From CAXXOK01 sp963675925 (GTDB taxonomy: Bacteria; Bacillota; Clostridia; Christensenellales; Aristaeellaceae): a stretch of DNA of 64,000 nt. The stretch covers positions 124,001 through 188,000 of the forward strand of contig CAXXIB010000004.1 of NCBI GenBank assembly GCA_963675925.2, in the 5' to 3' direction. A program made the translations under genes and the position numbers. How positions within the stretch are numbered: position 1 is the first letter of the stretch; each line of letters opens with the position of its first letter. The notes beneath the pieces were generated by a model. It saw nothing but the letters and a program-made list of their open reading frames with translations, had not been told where the DNA came from and did no database searches. Shown here one piece after another: positions 1 to 9,118 of this stretch.

Positions 1-548
1 CGGTAGGTTAGACCGCCGAAATAGGTATTGTCAGCGTAATATTTCGCATTGCCTTCCGCGTCTCTGACGGATTTGCCAAGGTTACACATGGCAGATTGCA
101 ATTGCAGGTACGCATATTGGTCAGCAGCGCCAAAGCCGGCTTCCGGATTGATGGGCGTGACCAGCACAACGCTGCCATACGCTTCATCCGCGATATCCGT
201 GAGGCCAAGAGACTGCAGATAAGCCAGTGCTTCGGCTTTGTCCGCAAATGCCTTATCGGCATACACCAAGATATTGGTGTTCATGCGGAACGCAGCGCTT
301 AAATCGGTATAGATCCCGGCAGAGCGGTACACATAGGTCGTACCGGCGGGATAGCTATCCAACGCGGGATCCGGCATATAATCGCGGCCGGTCAGCGCAG
401 AAAGCGCAGCGGGACCGTTTGCATGCGCTTCCTCCAGCGTTTCAAAGCTTGCCTCGTTGGCAAAGTGCTGCTGGTACGGTGCCGCAATCGCATTGCCAGC
501 AAGAAGTAGACCGAGGATCATGAGTAAACAGAATAGTTTCGTTTTCAT
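1..548 (-). CDS. Secreted CE1-like esterase paralogue, 5' part only
   Basis: The gene runs off the left edge of the window, and only its first 182 codons are present. The ATG at 546-548 is preceded on the minus strand by AAAGGGA at good distance. The product starts with a signal peptide (MKTKLFCLLMILGLLLAGNA) and then shows the same N-terminal signatures as the five full paralogues at 10.1-20.8 kb: SFETLEEA, DPALDSYPAGTTYVYRS, MNTNILVY, AYLQSLGLTDI, GSVVLVTP and YFGG. The catalytic C-terminal half would lie outside the window, so activity cannot be judged. It is probably an extracellular alpha/beta-hydrolase of the same function as its relatives, transcribed away from the importer operon. Confidence 0.85.
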   Translation of the reverse strand, partial: MKTKLFCLLMILGLLLAGNAIAAPYQQHFANEASFETLEEAHANGPAALSALTGRDYMPDPALDSYPAGTTYVYRSAGIYTDLSAAFRMNTNILVYADKAFADKAEALAYLQSLGLTDIADEAYGSVVLVTPINPEAGFGAADQYAYLQLQSAMCNLGKSVRDAEGNAKYYADNTYFGGLTY

Positions 549-1210
549 ACTTGGTTCCCTTTCTAAATTTTGTTGTTATATCGTAGCCTCGTATTGATGA
601 GGCGATATACCAAGGATAGTTTGATGGGTGATGCGCGTGACGTTGGGAATGCCGCTTGAAAAAGGCATCCCCCTAGGCCTTCCTTATTTTGCGGATGTAG
701 GGGTCATAGCTGATTTCATTGGGCTCCGGATTACGGCTGTAATGCTTGCAGCAATCCCAAACAATGCTGGCATACGAAGCCTACAAAGCGTGCTTGTTAT
801 TCTCGGTGTGGTGAACACCAGTCAAGGGTAACTGCCATCTGCTTTATCATTCCATCATCCTTTCGCGATTCATTGATTCCAAAATGATTGATGTGTCAAT
901 ACACATAAGTACCCTATTGTTAATTCAATTGTATCTGTTTGAATATCCGAAAACCATATATACGTTTCCGAACTTGTTTCGGTTTCTTTCGAAAATAATT
1001 TATCATTCCACAATTACTACTTTAATGAATGAATATATTCCGATCTTTAGTAGAATTTTTCGTATTAACCGGTGATTCTTCGGTAGCCGTACAAAGCAAT
1101 CAATGTAAAACTGCTGATCAAAGTCCAAAAAAGAGGATTGATGCAAGGAGCCGCAGCCCATCAGGAGACACCACGGCAATCTGCGCAGCCTAGTCTCCCC
1201 TGCTCATATA
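549..1210. other. Intergenic region upstream of the left-edge esterase
   Basis: I see no credible gene in this 660-base stretch. The part around 880-1070 is very AT-rich and probably carries the promoter of the minus-strand esterase gene. At 577-609 there is an imperfect inverted repeat (TATATCG-tag-CCTC, loop, GAGG-CGATATA) just upstream of the ribosome binding site, which could be a leader hairpin or an operator. Short open frames on both strands lack ribosome binding sites and family resemblance. Confidence 0.5.
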
Positions 1211-1247
1211 AACAAAAGAAGGCCGCCAGCAAAGCTGGCGACCTTCC
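1211..1247 (-). terminator. Rho-independent terminator of the sugar ABC operon
   Basis: On the minus strand a 13-base stem with one mismatch (GAAGGTCGCCAGC against GCTGGCGGCCTTC), with a three-base loop, is followed by TTTTGTTT. It lies about 20 bases after the stop codon of the last permease gene. Confidence 0.9.
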
Positions 1248-1266
1248 GTCTATCCTTGAATCAAAC

Positions 1267-2319
1267 TTATTGTTTATGGGCTTCCTTTACCTTGGCAAAT
1301 ATCGCCTGGAGCACGATGAAGAAGCACAGCAGCATCGCTGTGAGAACATTAGACCATGACGACATCAGCTTTCCGTGTGTTTTCACAAGGCTGGAAATTG
1401 TCCCGTTAATCAAAACACCGAAGAACGAGCCAATGACATTGCCAACGCCGCCTGTCATTAACGTACCGCCGATAACAGTCGAGGCGATCGCGTCCATTTC
1501 AAGCCCAGTGGCCTGCATCGGCGTTCCGGACATGGAGTTCAAGCAATACAATATGCTGCCGATGGATGTTAACAAGCTACAGAGCATATAGGCGCGCATC
1601 CGCGTCTTTCTTACGTCCAAACCCATCAGCTGTGCAGACTGTTGGTTTCCACCCACCGCGTACAGGCTGCGTCCGAATCGCGTATAGCGAAGAACGAGGA
1701 AGATCACGACCAACAACGTCAGTGCAACGATTACGGAAATGCGGAGATAGGGCACCATCAATATGCCTCGCTTGTTGGTATACGCGCCGATATTAAATGG
1801 CATATTGATTCGTATGTTGGCTAGCGAGACGAAAAAGGAATCGGATACAATGCTAACCTGTTGGGTCGATAAGATCGCAGTCATACCGCGAGCGAAAAAC
1901 ATTCCCGCCATCGTGACGATGAAAGGCTGGATGCCTAAATACCCTACACAGTAGCCCATACCAAGCCCGAATAGTAAACCGATCATGATGACCATTACCA
2001 TAAGCACTGGCGACGACCAACCCCAGTATTCAATGCCGACGGCCATGAACATGCAGTTCATTGCCACCAGCGAGCCAACGGAGATATCAATGCCGCCGGT
2101 AAGCATCACAGCGGTCATTCCGGATACAATACAAATCAGTCCTGCGTTGGACACCAGAATGTTAAGAAAGGTCTGAAGGTTGGAAAAGCCTTTGTAACCA
2201 TAGACAATACAACCTGTCGCGTACATCGCAATAAACAGCCCAACTGTAATCAAAATCAAAACATTGTTGGAGTTGAGTTTCCGGCGCGAGTGTTTTTGAA
2301 TGCTTACATTGTTGCTCAC
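1267..2319 (-). CDS. yjfF: Sugar ABC transporter permease, YjfF type
   Basis: This is the second membrane subunit of a ribose/galactofuranose-class importer. The 350-residue protein has a basic N-terminal tail and eight to ten hydrophobic segments. It contains the family signature GGIDISVGS near residue 75, and a second conserved block, ATVIGGTLMTGGVGN, near residue 280. Its start overlaps the stop of the preceding permease gene by four bases, so the two are translationally coupled. Two different permease genes after one ATPase gene is the layout of E. coli ytfQRT-yjfF, which imports galactofuranose. That specificity is inferred, because permeases of this family are poor predictors of substrate. 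Confidence 0.85.
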   Translation of the reverse strand: MSNNVSIQKHSRRKLNSNNVLILITVGLFIAMYATGCIVYGYKGFSNLQTFLNILVSNAGLICIVSGMTAVMLTGGIDISVGSLVAMNCMFMAVGIEYWGWSSPVLMVMVIMIGLLFGLGMGYCVGYLGIQPFIVTMAGMFFARGMTAILSTQQVSIVSDSFFVSLANIRINMPFNIGAYTNKRGILMVPYLRISVIVALTLLVVIFLVLRYTRFGRSLYAVGGNQQSAQLMGLDVRKTRMRAYMLCSLLTSIGSILYCLNSMSGTPMQATGLEMDAIASTVIGGTLMTGGVGNVIGSFFGVLINGTISSLVKTHGKLMSSWSNVLTAMLLCFFIVLQAIFAKVKEAHKQ

Positions 2320-3398
2320 GTGCGCACCGCCTTTCCGCTAGCAAGCGCAGCTTTGTTGGCAGCCCGCTTTGCAAAGTATGCCTTAACCGTCGGCGACTGG
2401 ATGGTAACGATGGTAATAACAATGACTGCCTTAAACAGCGGCGCTTGTGCCGAGCTTACCCCCAGCGCGTACAGTGTGGTTGTAATGGCCTGGATGGTGT
2501 ATGCACCGATAATGGAACCTGGCATGCGGAACTTGCCGCCGCCTAAGCTATTGCCGCCCAGCGCAACGGCCAGGATGGCATCCAGTTCCAGATACAGGCC
2601 GATATTATTGGTATCAGCGGAGTAGATGCGGCTGGTAGCCTGTAAGCCTGCAATGCCTGCGCACAATCCGGAGATTACGAACGCCGTGAAGATAATCCGT
2701 TTGGAGCGGTATCCCGCTACGCGAGCGGCGTTTTTGTTGATCCCGACAGATTGTACATATACGCCAAGCGCTGTATACCGCAAAACCAGCATCGTCAGCA
2801 CGATACAAGCCGCCGTGGTAATGATCGGCGTTGGGAATATCCATAAGTATCCGCCAAAGACCTGGAATGACGGCTCACGAATATACACAATGGTATTGTT
2901 GCAAAGCAGAAGCCCGATAGCACGCCCGGCTGAAAATAATATCAGGGTAGCGACCATTGGCTGTATGTTTAAGTAGGAAGCAAGGAATCCGTTGAACATG
3001 CCAGCCAATACGGCAATGGCAATGCCGCCCAACAGGCCGAAGACTAACGGTATTGCATACGATGAAACATTTGCGTTGCCAAATCCCGCCAGCAACATGC
3101 AGCACATGCCGCCTGCAAGGCTCATCACCGAGCCGACGGAAATGTCTGCCCCGGCAGAAGCCGAAACAACGAAAGTCATGCCGATCGCGAGAATTGCAGC
3201 TTCGCTGCCGCGGTTGAGGATATCAATAATGCGGCCGTAGAGTACACCATTTTTAATCGTGATAGAGAAAAACTCAAATGCCGCACCGCCATTGGCGATG
3301 TCGAAGATAATGTTTACCGCCATCACCAGCAGCATACTGAAGATGGGTAGGAACAGGTACATTTTTGAAATTTTCTTGATGGTTTCTTTCACAGTCAT
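2316..3398 (-). CDS. ytfT: Sugar ABC transporter permease, YtfT type
   Basis: This is the first permease of the importer, a 360-residue polytopic membrane protein of the BPD_transp_2 (RbsC/YtfT) family. The block SAGADISVGSVMSLAGG near residue 80 matches the family motif, and DAILAVALGGNSLGGG near residue 265 matches the second conserved loop. The ATG overlaps the stop of the ATPase gene (3395-3398), and its own stop overlaps the next start, so ATPase and both permeases form one tightly coupled operon. It should pair with the YjfF-type permease as a heterodimeric channel. Confidence 0.87.
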   Translation of the reverse strand: MTVKETIKKISKMYLFLPIFSMLLVMAVNIIFDIANGGAAFEFFSITIKNGVLYGRIIDILNRGSEAAILAIGMTFVVSASAGADISVGSVMSLAGGMCCMLLAGFGNANVSSYAIPLVFGLLGGIAIAVLAGMFNGFLASYLNIQPMVATLILFSAGRAIGLLLCNNTIVYIREPSFQVFGGYLWIFPTPIITTAACIVLTMLVLRYTALGVYVQSVGINKNAARVAGYRSKRIIFTAFVISGLCAGIAGLQATSRIYSADTNNIGLYLELDAILAVALGGNSLGGGKFRMPGSIIGAYTIQAITTTLYALGVSSAQAPLFKAVIVITIVTIQSPTVKAYFAKRAANKAALASGKAVRT

Positions 3399-4909
3399 CG
3401 TGCCTCACCCCCGGCGATCGCCTGCATGACCGTTTCTTGTGTCATGTTGCCAGACAATTCCTTTACTTTTTCTCTGTCGCGCAATACGGCAAGTCGATTG
3501 CAGGTGCGAAGCATTTCTTCAATCTCAGAAGAGATAAACAAAATGCCTTTCCCATCTTCCGCCAGCCGGATAATCAGTTTCTGAATTTCCGTTTTCGTAC
3601 CGATATCAATACCGCGTGTCGGTTCATCCAAAATCAGGAAATCCGGATCGGTTGCCAGCCAGCGTGCAATGATGACCTTCTGCTGGTTTCCGCCGGAGAG
3701 CTGCTTAACCAGCGTTTCACGGCTTGGTGTTTTAATTTGCAGAAGCTTGATAAAGTGATCCGCAATCTCGCACTGCTCCTTATGGGGCATCAGCCGTACC
3801 ATACCACGCCTTGCCTGAATGGCCAGGATGATATTCTCACGCACGGAGAGATCTTCAATGATACCTTCGGCCTTGCGGTCATCAGGCAGCATACCCATGC
3901 CATATTTTACGGCATCAATCGGATGCTTGATTTTCACCGGTTTTCCCTTAAACTGCAAGCTGCCGGTTTGCGTTTTATCCGCACCATAGATGGCCCGGGC
4001 AAGTTCGCTGCGCCCAGAGCCCAGCAAACCCGTGAGTCCTACCACTTCGCCAGAGCCGATTTTCATATCAAACGGCTTAATCTTACCCGCATGGCTCAAA
4101 CCCTGGGCATCAATCAAGTCATTATTATGCTTGTTCAGATTGAACTCCGGTTTGATTTGTTTTAGATCTTCGATATCTTTACCCATCATGGCTGCGATCA
4201 GTTTGATGCGCGGCAGCTCCGCGATGGAATACTCACCAATTAGCTTGCCATTGCGCAGCACTGTAATGCGGTCGCAAACAGCATATACTTGTTCCAGAAA
4301 GTGTGTTACGAAAACAATGCCGACGCCTTGATTGCGCAGTTTTGTCATCAGGTCAAACAGCGTCTGCACTTCTTTGTCATCCAGCGACGAAGTCGGTTCG
4401 TCCAGAATCAGTACTTTACACTCCATATCCACCGCACGCGCGATGGCGATCATCTGCTGCAGTGCCAGAGAATACTCTTCAAGATTTTGTTCTACATCAA
4501 TGTATAAGTCAAATGTATGCATGAGCTTTTCGGCGAGCCGATGCATTTCTTTCCGGTCAATTGTGTTGAGCTTAGTCATAGGTTCGCGCCCGATAAACAG
4601 GTTTTCCGCAACGCTCAAGTTCGGGCACAGGTTGATTTCTTGATAGACGGTTGATATGCCGTGTCCCTGCGCTTCCAATGTGGAGCGGTTGCGGATGGGA
4701 TCCGGACATCCATCGACGCGAATCTCGCCCGCATCAAAATCATACACACCTGTCAGGCACTTGATCAGTGTGGATTTTCCGGCACCATTTTCGCCCATCA
4801 GCGCATGAATCTCGCCTTTCCGCAACGTAATATCCACGCAGTCCAGCGCTTTGACACCTGGAAACGTCATGCTGATGCCACGCATCGTCAGGACGATATC
4901 GTTGCCCAT
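3395..4909 (-). CDS. ytfR: Sugar ABC transporter ATPase with two nucleotide-binding domains, YtfR type
   Basis: This 504-residue protein is the duplicated ATPase typical of RbsA/MglA/YtfR importers. The first domain has a canonical Walker A (GENGAGKST, about residues 39-47) and Walker B (ILDEPTSSLD). The second has the usual degenerate P-loop (GLLGSGRSE), then LSGGNQQKV and ILDEPTRGIDIGTK. I chose the ATG at 4909 rather than the upstream one at 4927 because AGAAGGAAT lies at the correct distance and the protein then begins MGNDIVLTM. It powers import through the two downstream permeases. A hairpin in front of the gene probably lowers its expression relative to the binding protein. Confidence 0.9.
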   Translation of the reverse strand: MGNDIVLTMRGISMTFPGVKALDCVDITLRKGEIHALMGENGAGKSTLIKCLTGVYDFDAGEIRVDGCPDPIRNRSTLEAQGHGISTVYQEINLCPNLSVAENLFIGREPMTKLNTIDRKEMHRLAEKLMHTFDLYIDVEQNLEEYSLALQQMIAIARAVDMECKVLILDEPTSSLDDKEVQTLFDLMTKLRNQGVGIVFVTHFLEQVYAVCDRITVLRNGKLIGEYSIAELPRIKLIAAMMGKDIEDLKQIKPEFNLNKHNNDLIDAQGLSHAGKIKPFDMKIGSGEVVGLTGLLGSGRSELARAIYGADKTQTGSLQFKGKPVKIKHPIDAVKYGMGMLPDDRKAEGIIEDLSVRENIILAIQARRGMVRLMPHKEQCEIADHFIKLLQIKTPSRETLVKQLSGGNQQKVIIARWLATDPDFLILDEPTRGIDIGTKTEIQKLIIRLAEDGKGILFISSEIEEMLRTCNRLAVLRDREKVKELSGNMTQETVMQAIAGGEAR

Positions 4910-4996
4910 TGCTATTCCTTCTTTCATTCGTTACTATCATAGCATATTTTTAGGCGGAAGCACAGGCATCATGCCGCCTGCGACTCCATAACAAGA

Positions 4997-5030
4997 GGAA
5001 CATGGGAGTGTTTGATCTCTCCCATGTTCC
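4997..5030 (-). terminator. Intercistronic hairpin between binding protein and ATPase genes
   Basis: A perfect 12-base-pair stem (GGAACATGGGAG with CTCCCATGTTCC, ten-base loop) lies between ytfQ-like and ytfR-like genes. On the minus strand it is followed by TCTTGTTATG, a weak U-tract. Such partial terminators or mRNA-stabilising stems commonly keep the binding protein in excess over the membrane components. Confidence 0.65.
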
Positions 5031-5080
5031 CTTTGCTGTTAGCTCCAATCAAGATTGATCAGAGTGGAGAGTGGTTGTTC

Positions 5081-6058
5081 TTAGTATGCGCGGCCGTCCA
5101 GGACTTCCTGCGTCATGGTGATGGCCAGATCAGATACGATGCCAGGTGCTACGAAGGCCTGGTCAACAACCAGCGTGAAGGCGGGGACTTCTTCGCCAGC
5201 CTGAAGCTTGGCGATAACGTCTGCGGCATAGCCAGCCTGCAGGGGATTGCACTCTACGTTGCAGTGGAACGCGCCGTCCAGCGTGTACTGGAGGCCAGCG
5301 TTGGTTGCATCGTAAGAGATGATGATAACGTCGCCGTCAACACCGTAGGTGATGCCAGCTGCGTCCATCGCATCCATGGCGCCATAGGCCATGTTATCAT
5401 TCTGGGCAACGACTACGTTGAAGCCGCCTTCATAGGACTTGATGAAGCTTTCCATGACTTCCTGGCCGCCTGCCTGGGTGAAGTCGCCGGACTGGCTGTC
5501 AACCATGGTCCATTCGGGGTGGCTTTCCATGATGGCGTTGAAGCCTTCGGAACGGCCGATCGCTGCGGAAGAACCAACGCTGCCTTCGAGAACGAGGATG
5601 TTGGCTTCTGCGCCATTAAGGTACTCAGCCAGCCATTTGCCGGCGGTTTCGCCTTCGGCGACCATGTCGGTTCCGATTGCGGTGGTGTACAGATCGGCGG
5701 GAGCGTCAACGCTACGGTCAACGATCAGCACGGGGATACCAGCGGCCTGCGCTTCGGCAAGCACGGTGTCCCAACCAGCGCTCTGGATGGGGGCGATGCA
5801 GATGAAATCCAGATCCTGCTCGATAAAGCTGCGGACAGCTTCCAGCTGAACAACGTGATCATTGTCTGCGTCTACGAAAGACAGTTCATAACCATTCTCG
5901 GCAGAGAAGGTATTTTTGAAGTCTTCGGTATTGGCGTTACGCCAGTCAGATTCGTGGCCCACCTGGGCATAGCCAACGCTAATGGTATCAGCGGATGCCG
6001 ATACTGCAAACGCCAGGATCATTGCCAGAGCCATCATAAGGGAAAGTAGTTTTTTCAT
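5081..6058 (-). CDS. ytfQ: Sugar-binding protein of the ABC importer, YtfQ-like
   Basis: This 325-residue type I periplasmic-binding-fold protein has a signal peptide ending around AVSASA-D. The mature sequence begins TISVGYAQVGHESDWRNAN, which resembles the YtfQ start (VGFSQVGSESGWR), and further YtfQ-like blocks follow: VRSFIEQ, IAPIQSAGWD, VLIVDRSVD and SGDFTQAGGQEVMESFIK. There is an AGGAGGAAC ribosome binding site. It should deliver a furanose sugar to the downstream permeases. Oddly there is no lipobox cysteine, although binding proteins of single-membrane bacteria usually carry one. The paralogue at 8.1-9.1 kb does have it. Confidence 0.88.
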   Translation of the reverse strand: MKKLLSLMMALAMILAFAVSASADTISVGYAQVGHESDWRNANTEDFKNTFSAENGYELSFVDADNDHVVQLEAVRSFIEQDLDFICIAPIQSAGWDTVLAEAQAAGIPVLIVDRSVDAPADLYTTAIGTDMVAEGETAGKWLAEYLNGAEANILVLEGSVGSSAAIGRSEGFNAIMESHPEWTMVDSQSGDFTQAGGQEVMESFIKSYEGGFNVVVAQNDNMAYGAMDAMDAAGITYGVDGDVIIISYDATNAGLQYTLDGAFHCNVECNPLQAGYAADVIAKLQAGEEVPAFTLVVDQAFVAPGIVSDLAITMTQEVLDGRAY

Positions 6059-6248
6059 GGATGTTCCTCCTTATTATTTTCGGGGTAATATGCATACCCC
6101 CCAAGGTAATGTATACATTGTATTATGATTTTCACGTTGGAAAAAGCCACGCCTTTCATGAAATGGTTAAGTTTTTTATGAAGTTTATCCGACGTGTAAA
6201 CTGGCAGTAAGTTTAGGTATTGTAATTTTCCGATATATGGGTAATATT

Positions 6249-7841
6249 TTACGATTCGTTGGCTTTTCGGAAATCACGCGGGGATTGATTGGTATGCTTT
6301 TTAAACAAGTAGCTGAAGTAGTGCGGATCGTTATACCCCACTTTGGCGGCAACATCGGAGGTTCTCATCTGCCGGTTGCTCAGCAGTTCTTTGGCTTTGT
6401 CGATGCGAATTGTGGTGAGGTATTCTGTAAACGTAACGCCCGCTTCCTGTGAAAACACCGTACAAAAGTGATTGTTACTCAGCGCCACCTCACCGGCTAC
6501 CTGGCGCAGCGTAAGCCCGGGATCCGCATAATGCTCAACAATGAAAGCCTTGGCCTTGCGCAGTACCATATTGTATCGGGTGGAGCCTTGCGCATCACGG
6601 AACTCCAGCGCCTTGGCAATCACATCTCTTGCAAGCGTCAGCGTTTCTTCCACTGCAATGGCTACTGTGGACTTCCCCTCGTTCTGGAAAGCCGCCGGGA
6701 TGATCCTCTGGGGTTCACCGCCGCATTCACGCACAATGCGCGATGCGACCAGCACAATATCCACAAACAGATAATTCATGAGTAGTTTGCTCTTGGCCGC
6801 CGATTCGCCCATCTCTGTAAGACAATCATCTAAAATGGTATCGATATCCTCGCGGCTGGCGTGGCGGATGTGCTCGTAAAGTTTCGGCATTTTCAGGTTC
6901 ATCAGCGAAAGACTTTCAGCAGGCTCGATATCCAGCATGCCGACAATCCTGCGGCTGCGGTCATTACTATTCACATTTTGCATGGCGGTCAGCAAGGAGT
7001 AAGCATCTTGATAGGATTTCCGCACCTGATCCAGTGACTGGACAATGGTTCCAATCACCACACGGGGTTGCAGCGACGTATTCTGCTCGATATCATACAT
7101 CGCTGATTGCGCGAATCCGTATGTGCGCTCTTCTACATCAATATCGTCATCGCCCATGACAAACAGCACAAATCTTCCCTGAATCTGGCACATAAATACC
7201 GTTCCGCCGGAATTATTGACCAATCGCTGGATGACGCTCTCCATCGAGCGTAATTCATCGACATTCGTAGCGTTACGAGCCGGGTCGATGATCATCACAA
7301 GGTAGCGTTTGGCGGTCAACCCGATCTGCAGTGACCGGGCACGCGAGACGATTTCTTCCTGCTGCGCACCTAGAATTAAATCGCTCAGCAATTTTTGTTT
7401 CAATATTTCATTGGAGGATGCCAGCTGATAGCGATAAATGCGAAGCGCGGCCTGCTGCTGTTTTTCCGAGCTGATGATCTCGCCAACGCGTGTAAACACA
7501 CGCCGGAGTTCCTGCGCGCTGACGGGCTTTAGCAAGTAATCTTTTACGCCGAGATATATCGCCTCTTTGGCGTATGCAAAATCATCATACCCGGAGATAA
7601 TAATGATTGACGTCCAAGGCATGGAAGCGCTGACTTTGCGGCACAATTCCAGCCCATCCATGAACGGCATGCGGATATCGGTGAGCAGGATATCGGGTTT
7701 GATATCCTGCATCATGGAAAGCGCCATCTCGCCATCGGACGCTTCCCCGACCAACTGAAATTCGGTGTCATCCCACGGAAAATTGTTGCGAATCCCTTCG
7801 CGTACAACGATCTCATCATCTACCAGAAACACTTTGTACAT
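6249..7841 (-). CDS. YesN-like response regulator with AraC-type DNA-binding domain
   Basis: This 530-residue regulator has a receiver domain (residues 1-120, acidic pocket DDE at 8-10, phospho-acceptor Asp55 in LLTDIRMP, conserved Lys in YLLKPVS). A long middle region follows, and then a C-terminal AraC-type double helix-turn-helix (about 425-525, including YNDPHYFSYLFKKHTNQSPRDFR). The ATG at 7841 has GGAGGGCAG in front. A further in-frame ATG at 7898 has no such site. It very likely activates the importer genes that follow 190 bases downstream. Regulators of this type normally sit next to a YesM-type sensor kinase, and none is present here. Confidence 0.9.
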   Translation of the reverse strand: MYKVFLVDDEIVVREGIRNNFPWDDTEFQLVGEASDGEMALSMMQDIKPDILLTDIRMPFMDGLELCRKVSASMPWTSIIIISGYDDFAYAKEAIYLGVKDYLLKPVSAQELRRVFTRVGEIISSEKQQQAALRIYRYQLASSNEILKQKLLSDLILGAQQEEIVSRARSLQIGLTAKRYLVMIIDPARNATNVDELRSMESVIQRLVNNSGGTVFMCQIQGRFVLFVMGDDDIDVEERTYGFAQSAMYDIEQNTSLQPRVVIGTIVQSLDQVRKSYQDAYSLLTAMQNVNSNDRSRRIVGMLDIEPAESLSLMNLKMPKLYEHIRHASREDIDTILDDCLTEMGESAAKSKLLMNYLFVDIVLVASRIVRECGGEPQRIIPAAFQNEGKSTVAIAVEETLTLARDVIAKALEFRDAQGSTRYNMVLRKAKAFIVEHYADPGLTLRQVAGEVALSNNHFCTVFSQEAGVTFTEYLTTIRIDKAKELLSNRQMRTSDVAAKVGYNDPHYFSYLFKKHTNQSPRDFRKANES

Positions 7842-8134
7842 TCTCTGCCCTCCAAAAGGTACGTTCACCCGGCATTCCGCCGGTTCTATATTTGTCATTG
7901 CCTAGAAGATAGAACTTAAGCCATGACTGGTCACATCTTCGCCAGTTGGCAGGTATACATATCGCTATGACGAAACTGCTTATCCCTGCGGCGTGTCAAT
8001 CTTACTAGCAAGGATTTCGCATCAACAAGCCGTCAACACGGTCTGGCGGCTGTTTCAATATCTGCGCTTGTCTGGCAAATCATTTTGTTTACTTCTCCTT
8101 GACAGCTATACCAATGCCATCACAACATAGCAAG
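7842..8134. other. Gap where a sensor kinase gene would be expected
   Basis: This 293-base stretch separates the lipoprotein and regulator genes. On the minus strand AAGGAGAAG followed by ATG (near 8086) opens only a 16-codon frame that stops at TGA, and no kinase motif is readable in any frame. It may be the scar of a deleted kinase gene or simply a leader region. Confidence 0.4.
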
Positions 8135-9118
8135 TTAGTATCCCCGTGGTGCCAGTGAATTCAGGTCACTGTCAAACTCCGAAAACGAGCGCTCCACTGA
8201 ATAGGTTTCCCGCGGAATTGGCTCGCCGGCGGCCAGCTTTTTGGCCAGTTCCATCACACTGTCGCCAATCAGCGGTGTGCACTCGACCACGCAGTTGATT
8301 TTGCCAGCCTTCAGCAGGTCGATCGCCTCTTGCTCACCATCGACTGTAATAATCACAATTTCTTTTCCGGGCTTTAGTCCCGCTTCCTCAATGGCCTCGA
8401 TTGCCCCAAACGTCATCGCATCATTGTGCGAATAGAGCACATCAATATCATCGTGATTGGAGAGCAGCGACTGCATGCACTCCTTGCCTTTGGAACGCAG
8501 AAAATCACCGGAGATACTTTCGATGATCTCAAATCTGTCGTCTCCTTCAAACACGCTCCGAAAGCCTTCTGATCGCTGGCGCATAGGCGTGGAATCCAGC
8601 GTACCTGATATTTCAACGATTTTAACGTTATCATCTGATTTGAACTTTTTCAGCAGGAACTCCCCTGCTTTGATCCCTTCGGAAAGAAAGTCCGAACCAA
8701 CAAACCCCACATACAGGCTTTCATCCATCGTGTTAATACGCCGGTCCGTAATCAGCACAGGAATGCCCGCGGCTTTCGCCTCCATGAGCACATTATCCCA
8801 GCCGTCTTCCACGATCGGCGCAAAGGCGATGATATCCACCTGATAGGCGATAAACGAGCGTATGGCTTTAATCTGGCTTTCCTGTTTTTGTTCGGCGTTT
8901 TCAAACATCAGCTGCACATTGGCACGTTTGGCGGCCTCCTGCACATCCCTGGTGTTTCCAAGCCGCCAGCCACTTTCTGAACCAAGCTGAGAAAACCCCA
9001 GGAGTACCTCCGCGTCGCTCGTCCGGGACTCCGGCTCCTGCGTTTGGGTGCACCCCGAGAGCAAAACGGCACAAAGTATAGCCGCCGCTATGATTTGTAT
9101 AAGGGATCGGAACTTCAA
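8135..9118 (-). CDS. Lipid-anchored YtfQ-like sugar-binding protein, probable sensor component
   Basis: This 327-residue type I binding-fold protein has a lipoprotein signal (hydrophobic run and lipobox LLSGC) and a mature domain close to YtfQ. Shared blocks are LLGFSQLGSESGWR, QESQIKAIRSFIAYQVD, APIVEDGWDNVL, SGDFLRSKGKECM and HNDAMTFGAIEAIEEAGLKPGKE. I prefer the TTG at 9118, preceded by AGAGGAAGAG, over the ATG at 9136, which lacks a ribosome binding site and would put charged residues ahead of the signal. It is similar to, but distinct from, the importer's own binding protein, and it sits upstream of the response regulator. Such proteins often present sugar to a sensor kinase, so a signalling role is inferred. 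Confidence 0.82.
   Translation of the reverse strand: MKFRSLIQIIAAAILCAVLLSGCTQTQEPESRTSDAEVLLGFSQLGSESGWRLGNTRDVQEAAKRANVQLMFENAEQKQESQIKAIRSFIAYQVDIIAFAPIVEDGWDNVLMEAKAAGIPVLITDRRINTMDESLYVGFVGSDFLSEGIKAGEFLLKKFKSDDNVKIVEISGTLDSTPMRQRSEGFRSVFEGDDRFEIIESISGDFLRSKGKECMQSLLSNHDDIDVLYSHNDAMTFGAIEAIEEAGLKPGKEIVIITVDGEQEAIDLLKAGKINCVVECTPLIGDSVMELAKKLAAGEPIPRETYSVERSFSEFDSDLNSLAPRGY

Noticed and set aside
5012..6049. 345-codon plus-strand frame opposite the YtfQ-like gene
   Set aside because: It mirrors the binding protein gene and has no independent evidence.
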